23,753 nucleotides of DNA from JAGZEG01 sp963930185. Its GTDB lineage: Bacteria; Actinomycetota; Coriobacteriia; Coriobacteriales; UMGS124. Positions 15,502-23,382 of this stretch are shown piece after piece. The position numbers were made by a program, and so were the translations under genes. Each line of letters begins with the position of its first letter. The first letter of the stretch is position 1. Under the pieces are notes generated by a model. That model saw only the letters and a program-made list of their open reading frames with translations. It had not been told where the DNA came from and made no database searches. The DNA lies in NCBI GenBank assembly GCA_963930185.1, contig CAWVLT010000005.1, positions 1-23,753 on the forward strand, read 5' to 3'.

Positions 15502-16826
15502 ATGCAGCAGAAGTCAGCATGCACGTCGAGCAGCGACACCATCACGCGCCGCTCTCTCATCGCCGGCGCAGGCGTCGCCCTGGCCAGCACCGCCGTCCTC
15601 TCGGCTCAGGCCAAGGCCCACGCCGAGGAGGCAGCCGAGGGCGAGGCCGCCGAGGCCGCCTCGGGCAACGCCATGAGCGCGTGGGGGACCGAGTATCCGT
15701 GGCCCGCAGTTCCGCCCACAATCACCGACGACCAGATTGAGGAGGAGCTCAACGTCGACGTGGCCATCATCGGCCTGGGCGTCTCCGGCGTCGCGGCGTT
15801 CCGCTCCGCAGCCGAGGCCGGCGCCAACGTCGTCGCCTTCGAGAAGGCCGAGAAGCCCAGCGTCCGCTCCATGCAGTACTGCTACATCAACGGCTCCCAC
15901 TACGAGGAGCTGGACATGGAGCCCGTTGACGAGGACCTCATCATCAACGAGGAGTGGAACGAGTCGGCGCAGGTCGCCAACTACGAATGGTCAAGGTCTT
16001 CTATCCCGCCATGGCCGAGAACGGCAACCTGGTGACCTGGCCCGACTTCGACGTCGAGGGCAACCCCACCAACTCCGGCGACGGCTACAAGATGGGCTAC
16101 TGGGCCGGCGCCGCCTTCAGCCAGAACATGTGCGCCATGACCCACGTCATGGGCGGCGCCAACGACATCCCCAACATGGACGCCTCCTCGGCCTTCACCG
16201 GCCCCATGCTGCGCCTCAACTACGACGGCAAGCGCTTCATGAACGAGGACAGCAACGTCTCTGACTGCGAGCTCGCCTTTGACCGTCAGCCCAAGCGCAA
16301 GGTGTTCATGTTCTTCGACTCCCACCTCGACGAGCAGATTGCCGCTGGCATCGTCAGCGAGTTCTCCACGAGCCTCGCCGAGATGGACGGCAAGATCGAC
16401 AACGAGACCTTCTTCAAGGCTGACACGCTCGAGGGGCTCCTCGACGCCATCGTGGCCTACGACGCCGACTTCAGGAAGGACGAGGCCCTGACCAGCATCG
16501 AGCGCTACAACGAGCTGTGCGCCAACGGCTATGACGAGGATTTCGGCAAGAAGGAGAAGTACCTCTTCCCCGTGCAGGACGGCCCCTTCTACGCCCAGCG
16601 CATGGGCATCGGCCTGTGCCTGACCACCATGGGCGGCCTGTCCTCCGACGAGTACGCTCACGTCATCAGCACCGAGCGCCACGTCATCCCCGGCCTGTAC
16701 GCCTCGGGCAACATCCAGGGCGACCGCTTTGCCGTGAAGTATCCCTTCAAGCTCTCCGGCGCCAGCCACGCCATGGCCATGTACTACGGCTACGTCGCCG
16801 GCCAGAACTGCGCGAACGGCATCTAA
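15502..16826 (+). pseudogene. Tat-exported FAD-dependent reductase, internal deletion and frameshift
   Basis: ATG 15502 follows GGAGGGAT. The N-terminal half has a Tat signal (TITRRSLIAGAG), a linker and the FAD motif GLGVSG with the acidic AFEK. After NYE (about 15981-15989) this frame reads nonsense and ends at 16035. The protein resumes in another frame at VKVFYPAMAENG and runs to TAA at 16824-16826, ending with TTMGGLSSDEYAHV and YGYVAGQNC. Comparison with the flavoprotein at 17004 shows that roughly 120-130 residues are missing at the junction, equivalent to about residues 200-325 there. This is a real deletion and not a single-base error. There is no FMN_bind domain. The gene is surely non-functional as an oxidoreductase. 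Its divergent regulator is also broken. Confidence 0.88.
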
Positions 16827-16896
16827 GCGGCCCTGGCTCGAGACAAAGGTACCTCGGCCGTACAGCCCCCTGCACACGCCAGGCGCCTCGTCTAAC

Positions 16897-16974
16897 GGGC
16901 GCCGAGTGCAACTATCCGGACAGAAATCGCGCGTCAGAGCGGTGGGAATGTCCGAGAAGTTGCACTCGGCGCCC
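16897..16974. repeat. Palindromic intergenic repeat, copy 1
   Basis: A perfect 17-bp stem (GGGCGCCGAGTGCAACT at 16897-16913, complement at 16958-16974) encloses about 44 nt. Within this, CGGACA and TGTCCG can form an inner stem. Copy 2 lies at 18917-18996. The two differ at about five positions, all in the central loop. Copy 1 sits between the deleted reductase and the flavoprotein at 17004 and leaves only 29 nt before the next start codon. It resembles REP- or MITE-like repeats and may also terminate or stabilise transcripts. No coding capacity. Confidence 0.8.
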
Positions 16975-17003
16975 CATATCATCCGTCATCTAAGGAGATC
17001 ACT

Positions 17004-18857
17004 ATGTCTCGCATCGACTTCTCCCGTCGCTCCTTCATCAAGGCCGCCGGCGCCGCAGCCGGCACCATGGCCCTGGGCGTCGTCGCACTGGCCGAGGAAG
17101 GCGCCATGCCCGCCGGCTCCGAGATGGGTGACGTGCCTCCCTCGGGTGCCGAGGGCGGCATGAGCTCCGGCGGCCCCGGCACCGGCGCTCCCCTCGTGGG
17201 CACGGCGACCACCCCGCCCTATTCCGGCGAGGACGACGTGGCCCGCGTGGACGAGAACGGCGACACGGTATACTACTCCATGCGCCGCAACTGGGTGGGC
17301 GAGGCTCCCGTCATCGACGACGCCGAGATCGCCCAGGCCATCGACGCCGACGTCGTGGTGCTCGGCCTGAACTACTCCGGTTCGCAGTGCTTCCGCATGG
17401 CCTGCGAGAAGGGCCTGGTCGTCGTGGGCGTCGACCAGCAGGCCAAGGACGGCTTCAACCCCTTCGGCGGCCAGCTCGGCCACTTCAACTCCACCTGGCA
17501 GGAGGAGGTCCTGGGCGTCCCGAAGTCGACGTTCGACCCCGTGGACTTCATCGACACCTACCAGCTGCAGTCGGCCGGCCGCGCCCAGCCCGACCTCATC
17601 CGCCAGTTCGCGCACCGCAACGGCGAGATGGTCGACTGGATGATGGAGCTCCAGCCCGACCTGACAGCCGTGAGCAGCGGCGTCACGCTGCAGCCCGGCA
17701 GCGACTACAGCTTCAAGAAGGGCTACTTCTGGACCTATCCCGCCGTCATCAACCTGGGCTCGGGCGCATTTGCCAGCTCAGGAGAGTTCTGCACGGCGTC
17801 GGTAGACAAGGGCATCGAGGCCAGCCCCAGCTCGCAGGCGCTCTACGGCTACAACGCCACGGTGCTCGTGAAGCAGGACGGCAAGGTTACTGGTGCCATC
17901 GTCCAGAACGCCGAGGACGGCACCTACACCAAGATCAACGCCTCGATCGGCGTGGTGCTGGCCCTGGGTGACTTCTCCGCCAACGCCGACATGTTCAACG
18001 CCCTGTGCCCCGAGGTCCAAGAGAGCAACCCCTACACGCAGATCGTAGGCTCGGGCCGCGACGGCTATGGCATCAAGATGGGCATCTGGGCCGGTGGCGT
18101 GATGGAGATCGGCCCGCGAACGGCCATGGGCGGCAACACGAGCGCCTTTGCCATGGACTTCTTCGGTGCCGCAGGCGGCTGCTGGATCAACAAGTACGGC
18201 AAGCGCTTCTGCAACGAGGCGTTCGGTATCCCGTTCGTGGCCGGCGTGCAGTCGGCACGCCAGCCCATCGACTCCGACATCGTGCAGGTGTGGGACGCCG
18301 GTCACTGGCGCGAGTTCGCCCAGAACCAGGCCCTGGGCCACTTCAACTCCGCCGATATCTCCGACGCCAAGATGGACGAGTACCAGACTAAGATGGACGA
18401 GGCCTATGCCGCCGGCGCTGAGGGCGCCAACGGCGTGTATGCGGCCGACGACCTGGAGACGCTGGCCAGCTACCTGGGCTTTGAGGGCGAGGCCGCCACG
18501 AACTTCGTCGAGAGCGTCCAGCAGTACAGCGCCTATGCCGAGGCCGGCAAGGACGAGGACTACGCCAAGTCTGCCGACATGATGTGGCCCATCAACGAGG
18601 GGCCGTTCTACGCCGAGAAGAACACCCGCAACGCCTACCTCATCCTGGTGACGCTCTCAGGCCTCAACGTGGACGGCAACCAGCAGGTGCTCGACCAGCA
18701 CTTCGAGCCCATCGAGGGCCTGTACGCCACGGGCAACTGCTCGGGTGGCCGCTTCCCGCTGCAGTACACCGCGCCCATGAACGGCATCTCCGTGGGCTTC
18801 GCCACGGTGTTCGGCGCGCTGCTCGGCGAGCACCTGGGCACGCTGAAGAGCGCGTAG
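17004..18857 (+). CDS. Tat-exported FAD-dependent oxidoreductase, fumarate-reductase superfamily
   Basis: 617 residues from ATG 17004, with AAGGAG 6 nt upstream. The Tat signal is FSRRSFIKAAG (cleavage likely near residue 30). A Gly/Pro/Ser-rich linker (about 32-75) follows. The Rossmann stretch is DVVVLGLNYSGSQCF; the expected GxGxxG reads GLNYSG (121-126), with Asn at the second Gly. The rest follows the superfamily: GKRFCNEAFG, a TLSGLNVDGNQQV segment where most members have a GG pair, and YATGNCSGGRFPLQY near the C-terminus. There is no FMN_bind or heme domain. It is a full-length paralogue of the broken gene at 15502. No promoter is evident between copy 1 of the repeat and its ribosome site, so it may be read from upstream. 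Substrate unknown. Confidence 0.85.
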   Translation: MSRIDFSRRSFIKAAGAAAGTMALGVVALAEEGAMPAGSEMGDVPPSGAEGGMSSGGPGTGAPLVGTATTPPYSGEDDVARVDENGDTVYYSMRRNWVGEAPVIDDAEIAQAIDADVVVLGLNYSGSQCFRMACEKGLVVVGVDQQAKDGFNPFGGQLGHFNSTWQEEVLGVPKSTFDPVDFIDTYQLQSAGRAQPDLIRQFAHRNGEMVDWMMELQPDLTAVSSGVTLQPGSDYSFKKGYFWTYPAVINLGSGAFASSGEFCTASVDKGIEASPSSQALYGYNATVLVKQDGKVTGAIVQNAEDGTYTKINASIGVVLALGDFSANADMFNALCPEVQESNPYTQIVGSGRDGYGIKMGIWAGGVMEIGPRTAMGGNTSAFAMDFFGAAGGCWINKYGKRFCNEAFGIPFVAGVQSARQPIDSDIVQVWDAGHWREFAQNQALGHFNSADISDAKMDEYQTKMDEAYAAGAEGANGVYAADDLETLASYLGFEGEAATNFVESVQQYSAYAEAGKDEDYAKSADMMWPINEGPFYAEKNTRNAYLILVTLSGLNVDGNQQVLDQHFEPIEGLYATGNCSGGRFPLQYTAPMNGISVGFATVFGALLGEHLGTLKSA

Positions 18858-18916
18858 GCCACAAGCGCACAAGGCAGCGCCCACAAAACGCAAATGCGCG
18901 GGGCGTGACAACCAAA

Positions 18917-18996
18917 AAGGCGCCGAGTGCAACTATCCGGACAGAAATCACACGCCAGAGCGGCGAGAATGTCCGAGAAGTTGCACTCGGCGCCTT
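18917..18996. repeat. Palindromic intergenic repeat, copy 2
   Basis: An 18-bp perfect stem (AAGGCGCCGAGTGCAACT at 18917-18934, complement at 18979-18996) encloses the same core as copy 1, including the CGGACA/TGTCCG inner stem. It lies 59 nt past the stop of the flavoprotein at 17004 and 52 nt before the end of the convergent flavoprotein at 19049. It is therefore placed as a bidirectional terminator. Confidence 0.8.
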
Positions 18997-19048
18997 GGTG
19001 TGGCCGACGGCTCAGCGGAAGGGTCTTGCGACCGCGGGCTCCCGTCTT

Positions 19049-20767
19049 TTAGCTCTCGTCACCCGAGAGGAACTTGCCTACCAGATAGCCAAAGGTGCAG
19101 TTACGGGTGTGGCTCAGGCAGTTCATGTTATGCGGGTAGGTGTTGCTGAACATGCTGCCGGAGGTCAGGCCCACGGCGAACAGGCCAGTGATGGGCTGGA
19201 AGTCGGCGTTGAGCACGCGGCTGTGGATGTCGACCTGCAGGCCACCTGCCGTGGAGAGGGCCTCGGCGCCCTCGAGCGTGGCGTAGAACGGCGGGGTGTC
19301 GATCTTGGCCATCATCGCGCCCGGGAAGTGGAAGTCGGTGTCCTCGCCTGCATCGCACATCTCGTTCCAGTGGTTGATGGTCTCCACGAAGGCGTCCGCC
19401 GGCACGCCCATCATCTCGGCGAGCTCCTCGAGGGTGTCGGCCTTGAAGGCGTTCTCGCTCGTCGCCGCGGCCACCCACACCTCCTTGGGACCGTAGCAGG
19501 AGCTCGACGGCGTCCAGATGGCGTCAATCTTATTGGCGATGTCGCCATCGACGATGTAGAAGTCACAGGCGCCGGGCTGGGACTGCATGGCGGCGGCCAG
19601 GTGGTTGTAGGGCTCGTACTCAGGCGTGAAGCGCTTGCCGAGTTTGTTGACGCGCAGATAGGGCATGAGCTGCTGGGGGTCGAGCATCAGGGGATGGGGG
19701 TACTCGTCCTCGATGGCGCCAATGGCCAGCGCCATCTCGTGACCGTCACCGGTGTTACCCATGGAGGGGCTCATCCAGCCGCACAGGGCGAGGTCACGCG
19801 GGCGGCAGCAGCGCTGGAGCTTCTCCATGTTGAAGCCGTAGCCGCCAGTTGCCAGCACCACGCCCTTGGCGCAGTTGTACTTCTCGTAGCCATCGGCACT
19901 CTTCACGATGACGCCCGTCACCGCGCCGGACTCGTCGGTGACCAGCTGGCAGGCAGGGCACTCGTAGCGGATCTCGGCACCGGCCTCGTTGATGAGCTGG
20001 GGAAGGAGCTCGGCAAGCTCGCCGGGAGTGTAGGGCAAGTTGAACGAGGTGTTCCACGAGTGGGAGAGCGAGGTCACGTCATACTGGTCGCGGAAATCGG
20101 GGAAGTCGCCCGCCGCAAAGGTAAGGGGGAAGTCGTCCTCGGTCTTTCCGCCCGCCTCCATGAGGTGGTCGACGTACCAGTCAACGGCCTCACCGTTGCA
20201 CTCAAGATAGCGCGTGTACAGGTCCATGTTCACGCGATAGCCGCCGTTGTCCATGGCATCGTCGAGCCACTGCCTCTCGTCGAACTCAACGCCCCAGTGC
20301 TTGTGGATCTTGGAGTTGGTGCCGCCCAGCGTGGCCGAACAGTAGTTGGCGAAGGCGCGCTTCTCCACGGCGACAGTCTTGAGGCCGTGCTCGGCGCAGG
20401 AGAGCGCCGCCGCGTCACCGGCAGGGCCCAGGCCGCACACCACGACGTCCACGTCATGGGTGGCAACAATCTCGTCATCGGGGATCGGGTCGGCCACGAA
20501 GGCGATCTCGCCCTCGCCCGCAGCGCACGGGGCGAACAGCGTGCCGTCATTGGTGGGGAAGCTTGCGTTGGCGTTGCCGGCGGCGACCTGGGTGCCGGCA
20601 ACCGAGCCCTCGGCCACCGGCTTGCTCGCGTCGGCCTCGGCCGAGGCGGCGGCCTCATCGGCCAGCGCGACACCCGCCATGCTGGCGGCAGCGGCGAAGG
20701 CGGCGGTCGCCGTGGCTCCGGTGATGAACGTACGGCGGCTCACGGGCCTGGCGTTAGTCCTGTCCAT
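19049..20767 (-). CDS. Tat-exported FAD-dependent oxidoreductase, fumarate-reductase superfamily
   Basis: 572 residues from ATG 20767, preceded by AAAGGAGG at good spacing. An open frame to 20896 lacks a ribosome site and would bury the signal peptide. The Tat signal is VSRRTFITGATA (cleavage near ALA, residue 36). An acidic Ala-rich linker follows, then the FAD motif VVCGLGPAGDAAAL (GLGPAG 112-117) with VAVEK. Further superfamily blocks are VVLATGGYGFNMEKL, GNTGDGHEMALAIGA, NKLGKRFTPEYEP, STAGGLQVD and GLFAVG. The C-terminus NMNCLSHTRNCTFGYLVGKF replaces the usual NRLGG segment. There is no FMN_bind domain. It is divergent from the LuxR gene at 21017, its probable regulator. It is quite different from the 17004 protein, so not a recent duplicate. 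Substrate unknown. Confidence 0.87.
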   Translation of the reverse strand: MDRTNARPVSRRTFITGATATAAFAAAASMAGVALADEAAASAEADASKPVAEGSVAGTQVAAGNANASFPTNDGTLFAPCAAGEGEIAFVADPIPDDEIVATHDVDVVVCGLGPAGDAAALSCAEHGLKTVAVEKRAFANYCSATLGGTNSKIHKHWGVEFDERQWLDDAMDNGGYRVNMDLYTRYLECNGEAVDWYVDHLMEAGGKTEDDFPLTFAAGDFPDFRDQYDVTSLSHSWNTSFNLPYTPGELAELLPQLINEAGAEIRYECPACQLVTDESGAVTGVIVKSADGYEKYNCAKGVVLATGGYGFNMEKLQRCCRPRDLALCGWMSPSMGNTGDGHEMALAIGAIEDEYPHPLMLDPQQLMPYLRVNKLGKRFTPEYEPYNHLAAAMQSQPGACDFYIVDGDIANKIDAIWTPSSSCYGPKEVWVAAATSENAFKADTLEELAEMMGVPADAFVETINHWNEMCDAGEDTDFHFPGAMMAKIDTPPFYATLEGAEALSTAGGLQVDIHSRVLNADFQPITGLFAVGLTSGSMFSNTYPHNMNCLSHTRNCTFGYLVGKFLSGDES

Positions 20768-21016
20768 TGCGTTTCCTCCTTTGTCTGGCCCTTCTGTCTG
20801 AGGGCATGTGAAAGCGATGCGATGGCATCTGCCACACGTTCCATCATGGCGCAGACAGACATGATGAAACATCTGCCAAAATGGTAGATATTCCATAAAC
20901 CAGCAGGTAATTGGCGCTATTTCTCACGGCGTCTTTACGTATGCCCCCACACCATATACGATGGATGAAAAGCGCGAGAATAGCGCGAAGGCGATCAGGG
21001 GCAGAAGGGGGCGGCC
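20768..21016. promoter_or_regulatory. Divergent control region between flavoprotein and LuxR gene
   Basis: CATCTGCCA occurs twice (20826-20834 and 20870-20878). The second copy is half of a 19-bp near-palindrome, ATCTGCCA-AAA-TGGTAGAT (20871-20889, one mismatched pair). The first overlaps TGGCA-TC-TGCCA (20823-20834). CAGGTAATT (20902-20910) is the reverse of the ATTACCTG-like site at 8750. For the LuxR gene, TTTACG (20934-20939) and TACGAT (20957-20962), 17 nt apart and each matching 4/6, form a candidate promoter with a leader of about 48 nt. Confidence 0.5.
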
Positions 21017-22705
21017 ATGCGTCAGGCGAGCAGACCCGCACCAACAGACGGGGCACCGCGGGTCGAGGGCCGGCCCTGCCGCTCAAGACGCGCAGCCCGA
21101 CCCACAGGCACGCCGCGTGCGTCGACGGCATGTGCCGTCATCGGGGCGGCGTGCCTGTGGGCGTGGGGGTATGTCGCCAACCTCTCCCCCGCCCTCTTTC
21201 CCTCACCGGACGTCGCCGCCAGCATCGGCATCGAGTTCGCCTACTACACGTCCCAGCTCACGGTGCTCAGCCTGGGCATCCTGCTCGCCGCCGGCATGAG
21301 GCGCTGGCAGCCAAGCCTCTCCCCCGCGGCCGTGGTGGGGGCTGCGGCCCTGCTTGCGTTGGCATCCTGCGCACTTGCCGCCCTATTGCGCGCGGGAAGC
21401 CCTCCCTTTGCCGCGATCGCATGCTGCGGGGTGCTCTACGGATTGGGAGGGATGGTGCTCACCGTCGCCTGGGGAGCACGTCTCTCCCTGGGAGTGCAGG
21501 ACATGCGCCGGCCCGTCCTACTGTCGTTTCTGCTGGGCTATGCCCTCTATCTCGCCTCGCTCTATCTCCCGTCGCGCTATGGACACCTCTTCGCCTGTGC
21601 CCTGCCGTTTGCGTCTGGCCTTCTGTGGCTCGCCGACTCCTGGCGCCGCCACCAGCTCACCGCCGAGGTCTGGCCCACAAAGACGCCTGACGGTGCGCTT
21701 CCCGGCGAGGCGTCGGCGGGATCTCCCGACGTCTCCATCCTTCCCTGGCACGCCATGGCGCTCTTCGCCGCAACGGCCCTGGTTGGCAATCTTATCTCGG
21801 CGCTCATCATGGGATCCACCTACGACGGCGCGGCCATCATGTTCCCCGGTGGCTTCCTCGTGTGTGCCTGCATCGCCTGTGCCGCCCTCGTGCTGGTACC
21901 CGCCGGCAAGAGGCGCGTGAGCGTGGAGCGGCTCTATCGCTACTGCCTGCCCTTTGCGGTGCTGGGCATGCTCCTCATTATGGCCTTTCCCGATGGCGAC
22001 CACGCACTCGCCGGCGCCTTGGTCAGCGGGTCGAGCATCTTCCTGCAGGCGCTCGTCATCCTCAAGGTCACCGAGGCCACGCAGATGGAGGGCCTCTCGC
22101 CCCTGTTGTCGTTCGGCGTGGGCCAAGGCGTCATCAGCGGCGTCGTCTTCGCAGGCAACGTGCTCGGCCGGGTTCTCAGCGGGATCCCCACAGCAAGCGT
22201 CAGCGCCGGCGCTGGCGACGGCATAGATAGCGGCCTGCTTCCCGTGGCGTGCGGGGCGGGCGTCTTTATCCTGTTCTTCCTGCTCGCGATGGTCACCGAC
22301 GCGCTGTCCAACCATATGGCCACCCTAAAAAGCGGTCTTGCCCAAATGGGATCGCCGGATAGCCCTAAGACCGGGGCTGCGGGTAAGGGCACGGGTAAGA
22401 GCGGCCAGGGTTCGGCTTCCGATACGAGAGATCCGGGTATGGCGGGTCTCGGCGACCCAAACGCCCTCGGCGCTCTCGCCGACTTCGCCGCATGCCACGA
22501 CCTCACCAAGCGCGAGGCCGAGGTGTGCGCCTACCTTCTGCGCGGGCGCAGCCTACCTTTGATCGCCGAGCACCTCTGCGTGACCGCCGGCACGGTCAAG
22601 ACCCACGCCGCCCATATTTACCGAAAGACGGGCGTAGGCAGCAAACAGGAGCTCATCGAGCTGTACGACCAAGAAAGAGGCAACGGAACCAAACGTGCCG
22701 TTTAG
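21017..22705 (+). CDS. LuxR-family transcriptional regulator with about 12 membrane segments
   Basis: 562 residues from ATG 21017 (AGGGGG upstream). A basic N-terminal tail of about 38 residues precedes about twelve hydrophobic segments (roughly 39-435, first ACAVIGAACLWAWGYVANL, last LLPVACGAGVFILFFLLAMV). A Gly/Ser-rich linker follows. The C-terminal LuxR helix-turn-helix is HDLTKREAEVCAYLLRGRS with TAGTVKTHAAHIYRKTGV (about 495-550). This topology places sensing in the membrane and DNA binding at the cytoplasmic face. It is divergent from the flavoprotein at 19049-20767, and repeated dyad sites lie between them. It converges on the truncated LuxR gene at 22756. It is a different lineage from the 7084 regulator: only the fold and helix-turn-helix are alike by eye. 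Confidence 0.88.
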   Translation: MRQASRPAPTDGAPRVEGRPCRSRRAARPTGTPRASTACAVIGAACLWAWGYVANLSPALFPSPDVAASIGIEFAYYTSQLTVLSLGILLAAGMRRWQPSLSPAAVVGAAALLALASCALAALLRAGSPPFAAIACCGVLYGLGGMVLTVAWGARLSLGVQDMRRPVLLSFLLGYALYLASLYLPSRYGHLFACALPFASGLLWLADSWRRHQLTAEVWPTKTPDGALPGEASAGSPDVSILPWHAMALFAATALVGNLISALIMGSTYDGAAIMFPGGFLVCACIACAALVLVPAGKRRVSVERLYRYCLPFAVLGMLLIMAFPDGDHALAGALVSGSSIFLQALVILKVTEATQMEGLSPLLSFGVGQGVISGVVFAGNVLGRVLSGIPTASVSAGAGDGIDSGLLPVACGAGVFILFFLLAMVTDALSNHMATLKSGLAQMGSPDSPKTGAAGKGTGKSGQGSASDTRDPGMAGLGDPNALGALADFAACHDLTKREAEVCAYLLRGRSLPLIAEHLCVTAGTVKTHAAHIYRKTGVGSKQELIELYDQERGNGTKRAV

Positions 22706-22710
22706 CGGCG

Positions 22711-22727
22711 CGACGGAAGATCCGTCG
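22711..22727. terminator. Short hairpin between convergent LuxR genes
   Basis: CGACGG (22711-22716) pairs with CCGTCG (22722-22727) across a 5-nt loop, in the 50-nt gap between two genes that end toward each other. The stem is short and has no T-run, so a terminator role is tentative. Confidence 0.35.
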
Positions 22728-22755
22728 GCCTCTGCCCAACTCCAACATGACCTGT

Positions 22756-23382
22756 CTATGGGTCAACGGCATCGCCCTGTTCCGCCTCACGCTCCACCAT
22801 ATCAACGAGCTCTTGCTGGGAGTGCACCCCGAGCTTGCTGTAGACGTGCTTGACGTGCGTTTTGACCGTGTTATAGGAAACGGTCAGTTTGTCACGAATG
22901 TGATAGCCGTTATGGCCCTGGGCAAGCATCAGAAAGATCTCTCGCTCGCGTCCGGTAAGACCGTGCTCGACGGAGAGCCTGTCGCACGCAACCGTGAGAA
23001 GCATGTCACGCGACGGTGCGGCAGCATCAGGCAGGGGCATGGGAGGAGCCGGCTTGATCCCGCGAATAGTCTCAGCAAACGAGAAGCCCCGTAGACCAGT
23101 GAGCGCATACGCACATAGCACCAGCACAGCGGCACTCGTGACGACAGCGGCAGCTTGCGGTTGCACCCCAAGCAGCACATTGCACAGATGGCCCAGTTCA
23201 TATCCCGCAAAAGCCCCGGCCCCGTTCGCGACCTCGCTGCAGGCAAGCACCATCACCGCGCCCATGGGGTTGCGAGCGCACAGGGCGGCAAGGGCTGTCC
23301 ATGACAAAACCCCGAAAGAAAGCCTCCCGGCATAGAGCAGGGCATTGGCCGTTCCCAAACCCAGTCCCTCCAAAGGAACAGC
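22756..23382 (-). pseudogene. LuxR-family membrane regulator, N-terminus removed by IS30
   Basis: The C-terminal part of a 12-TM LuxR-type regulator. About three remaining hydrophobic segments precede a linker and an intact helix-turn-helix (HGLTGREREIFLMLAQGHNG, then YNTVKTHVKHVYSKLGV). The TAG stop is at 22758-22756. The reading frame is open up to the IS30 boundary at 23382/23383, with no methionine or ribosome site at a sensible distance; a TTG at 23373 is just an internal Leu codon. The first eight or nine membrane segments are missing, so the regulator has lost most of its sensing half. Its former partner gene would have lain beyond the insertion and is not in the window. Confidence 0.85.

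Noticed and set aside
14216..15676. Plus-strand open frame of 486 codons opposite the interrupted LuxR gene
   Set aside because: It is rich in His/Arg/Asp repeats and antisense to a gene with clear membrane segments and helix-turn-helix.
16904..16911. AGTGCAAC shared by the palindromic repeat stem and the IS30 terminal repeat
   Set aside because: Only eight bases match with no similarity beyond them, so a common origin is not supported.
18584..20887. Plus-strand open frame of 767 codons opposite the flavoprotein at 19049
   Set aside because: It is a shadow frame: the minus strand has a Tat signal, FAD motif and ribosome site, and this frame also runs through repeat copy 2.
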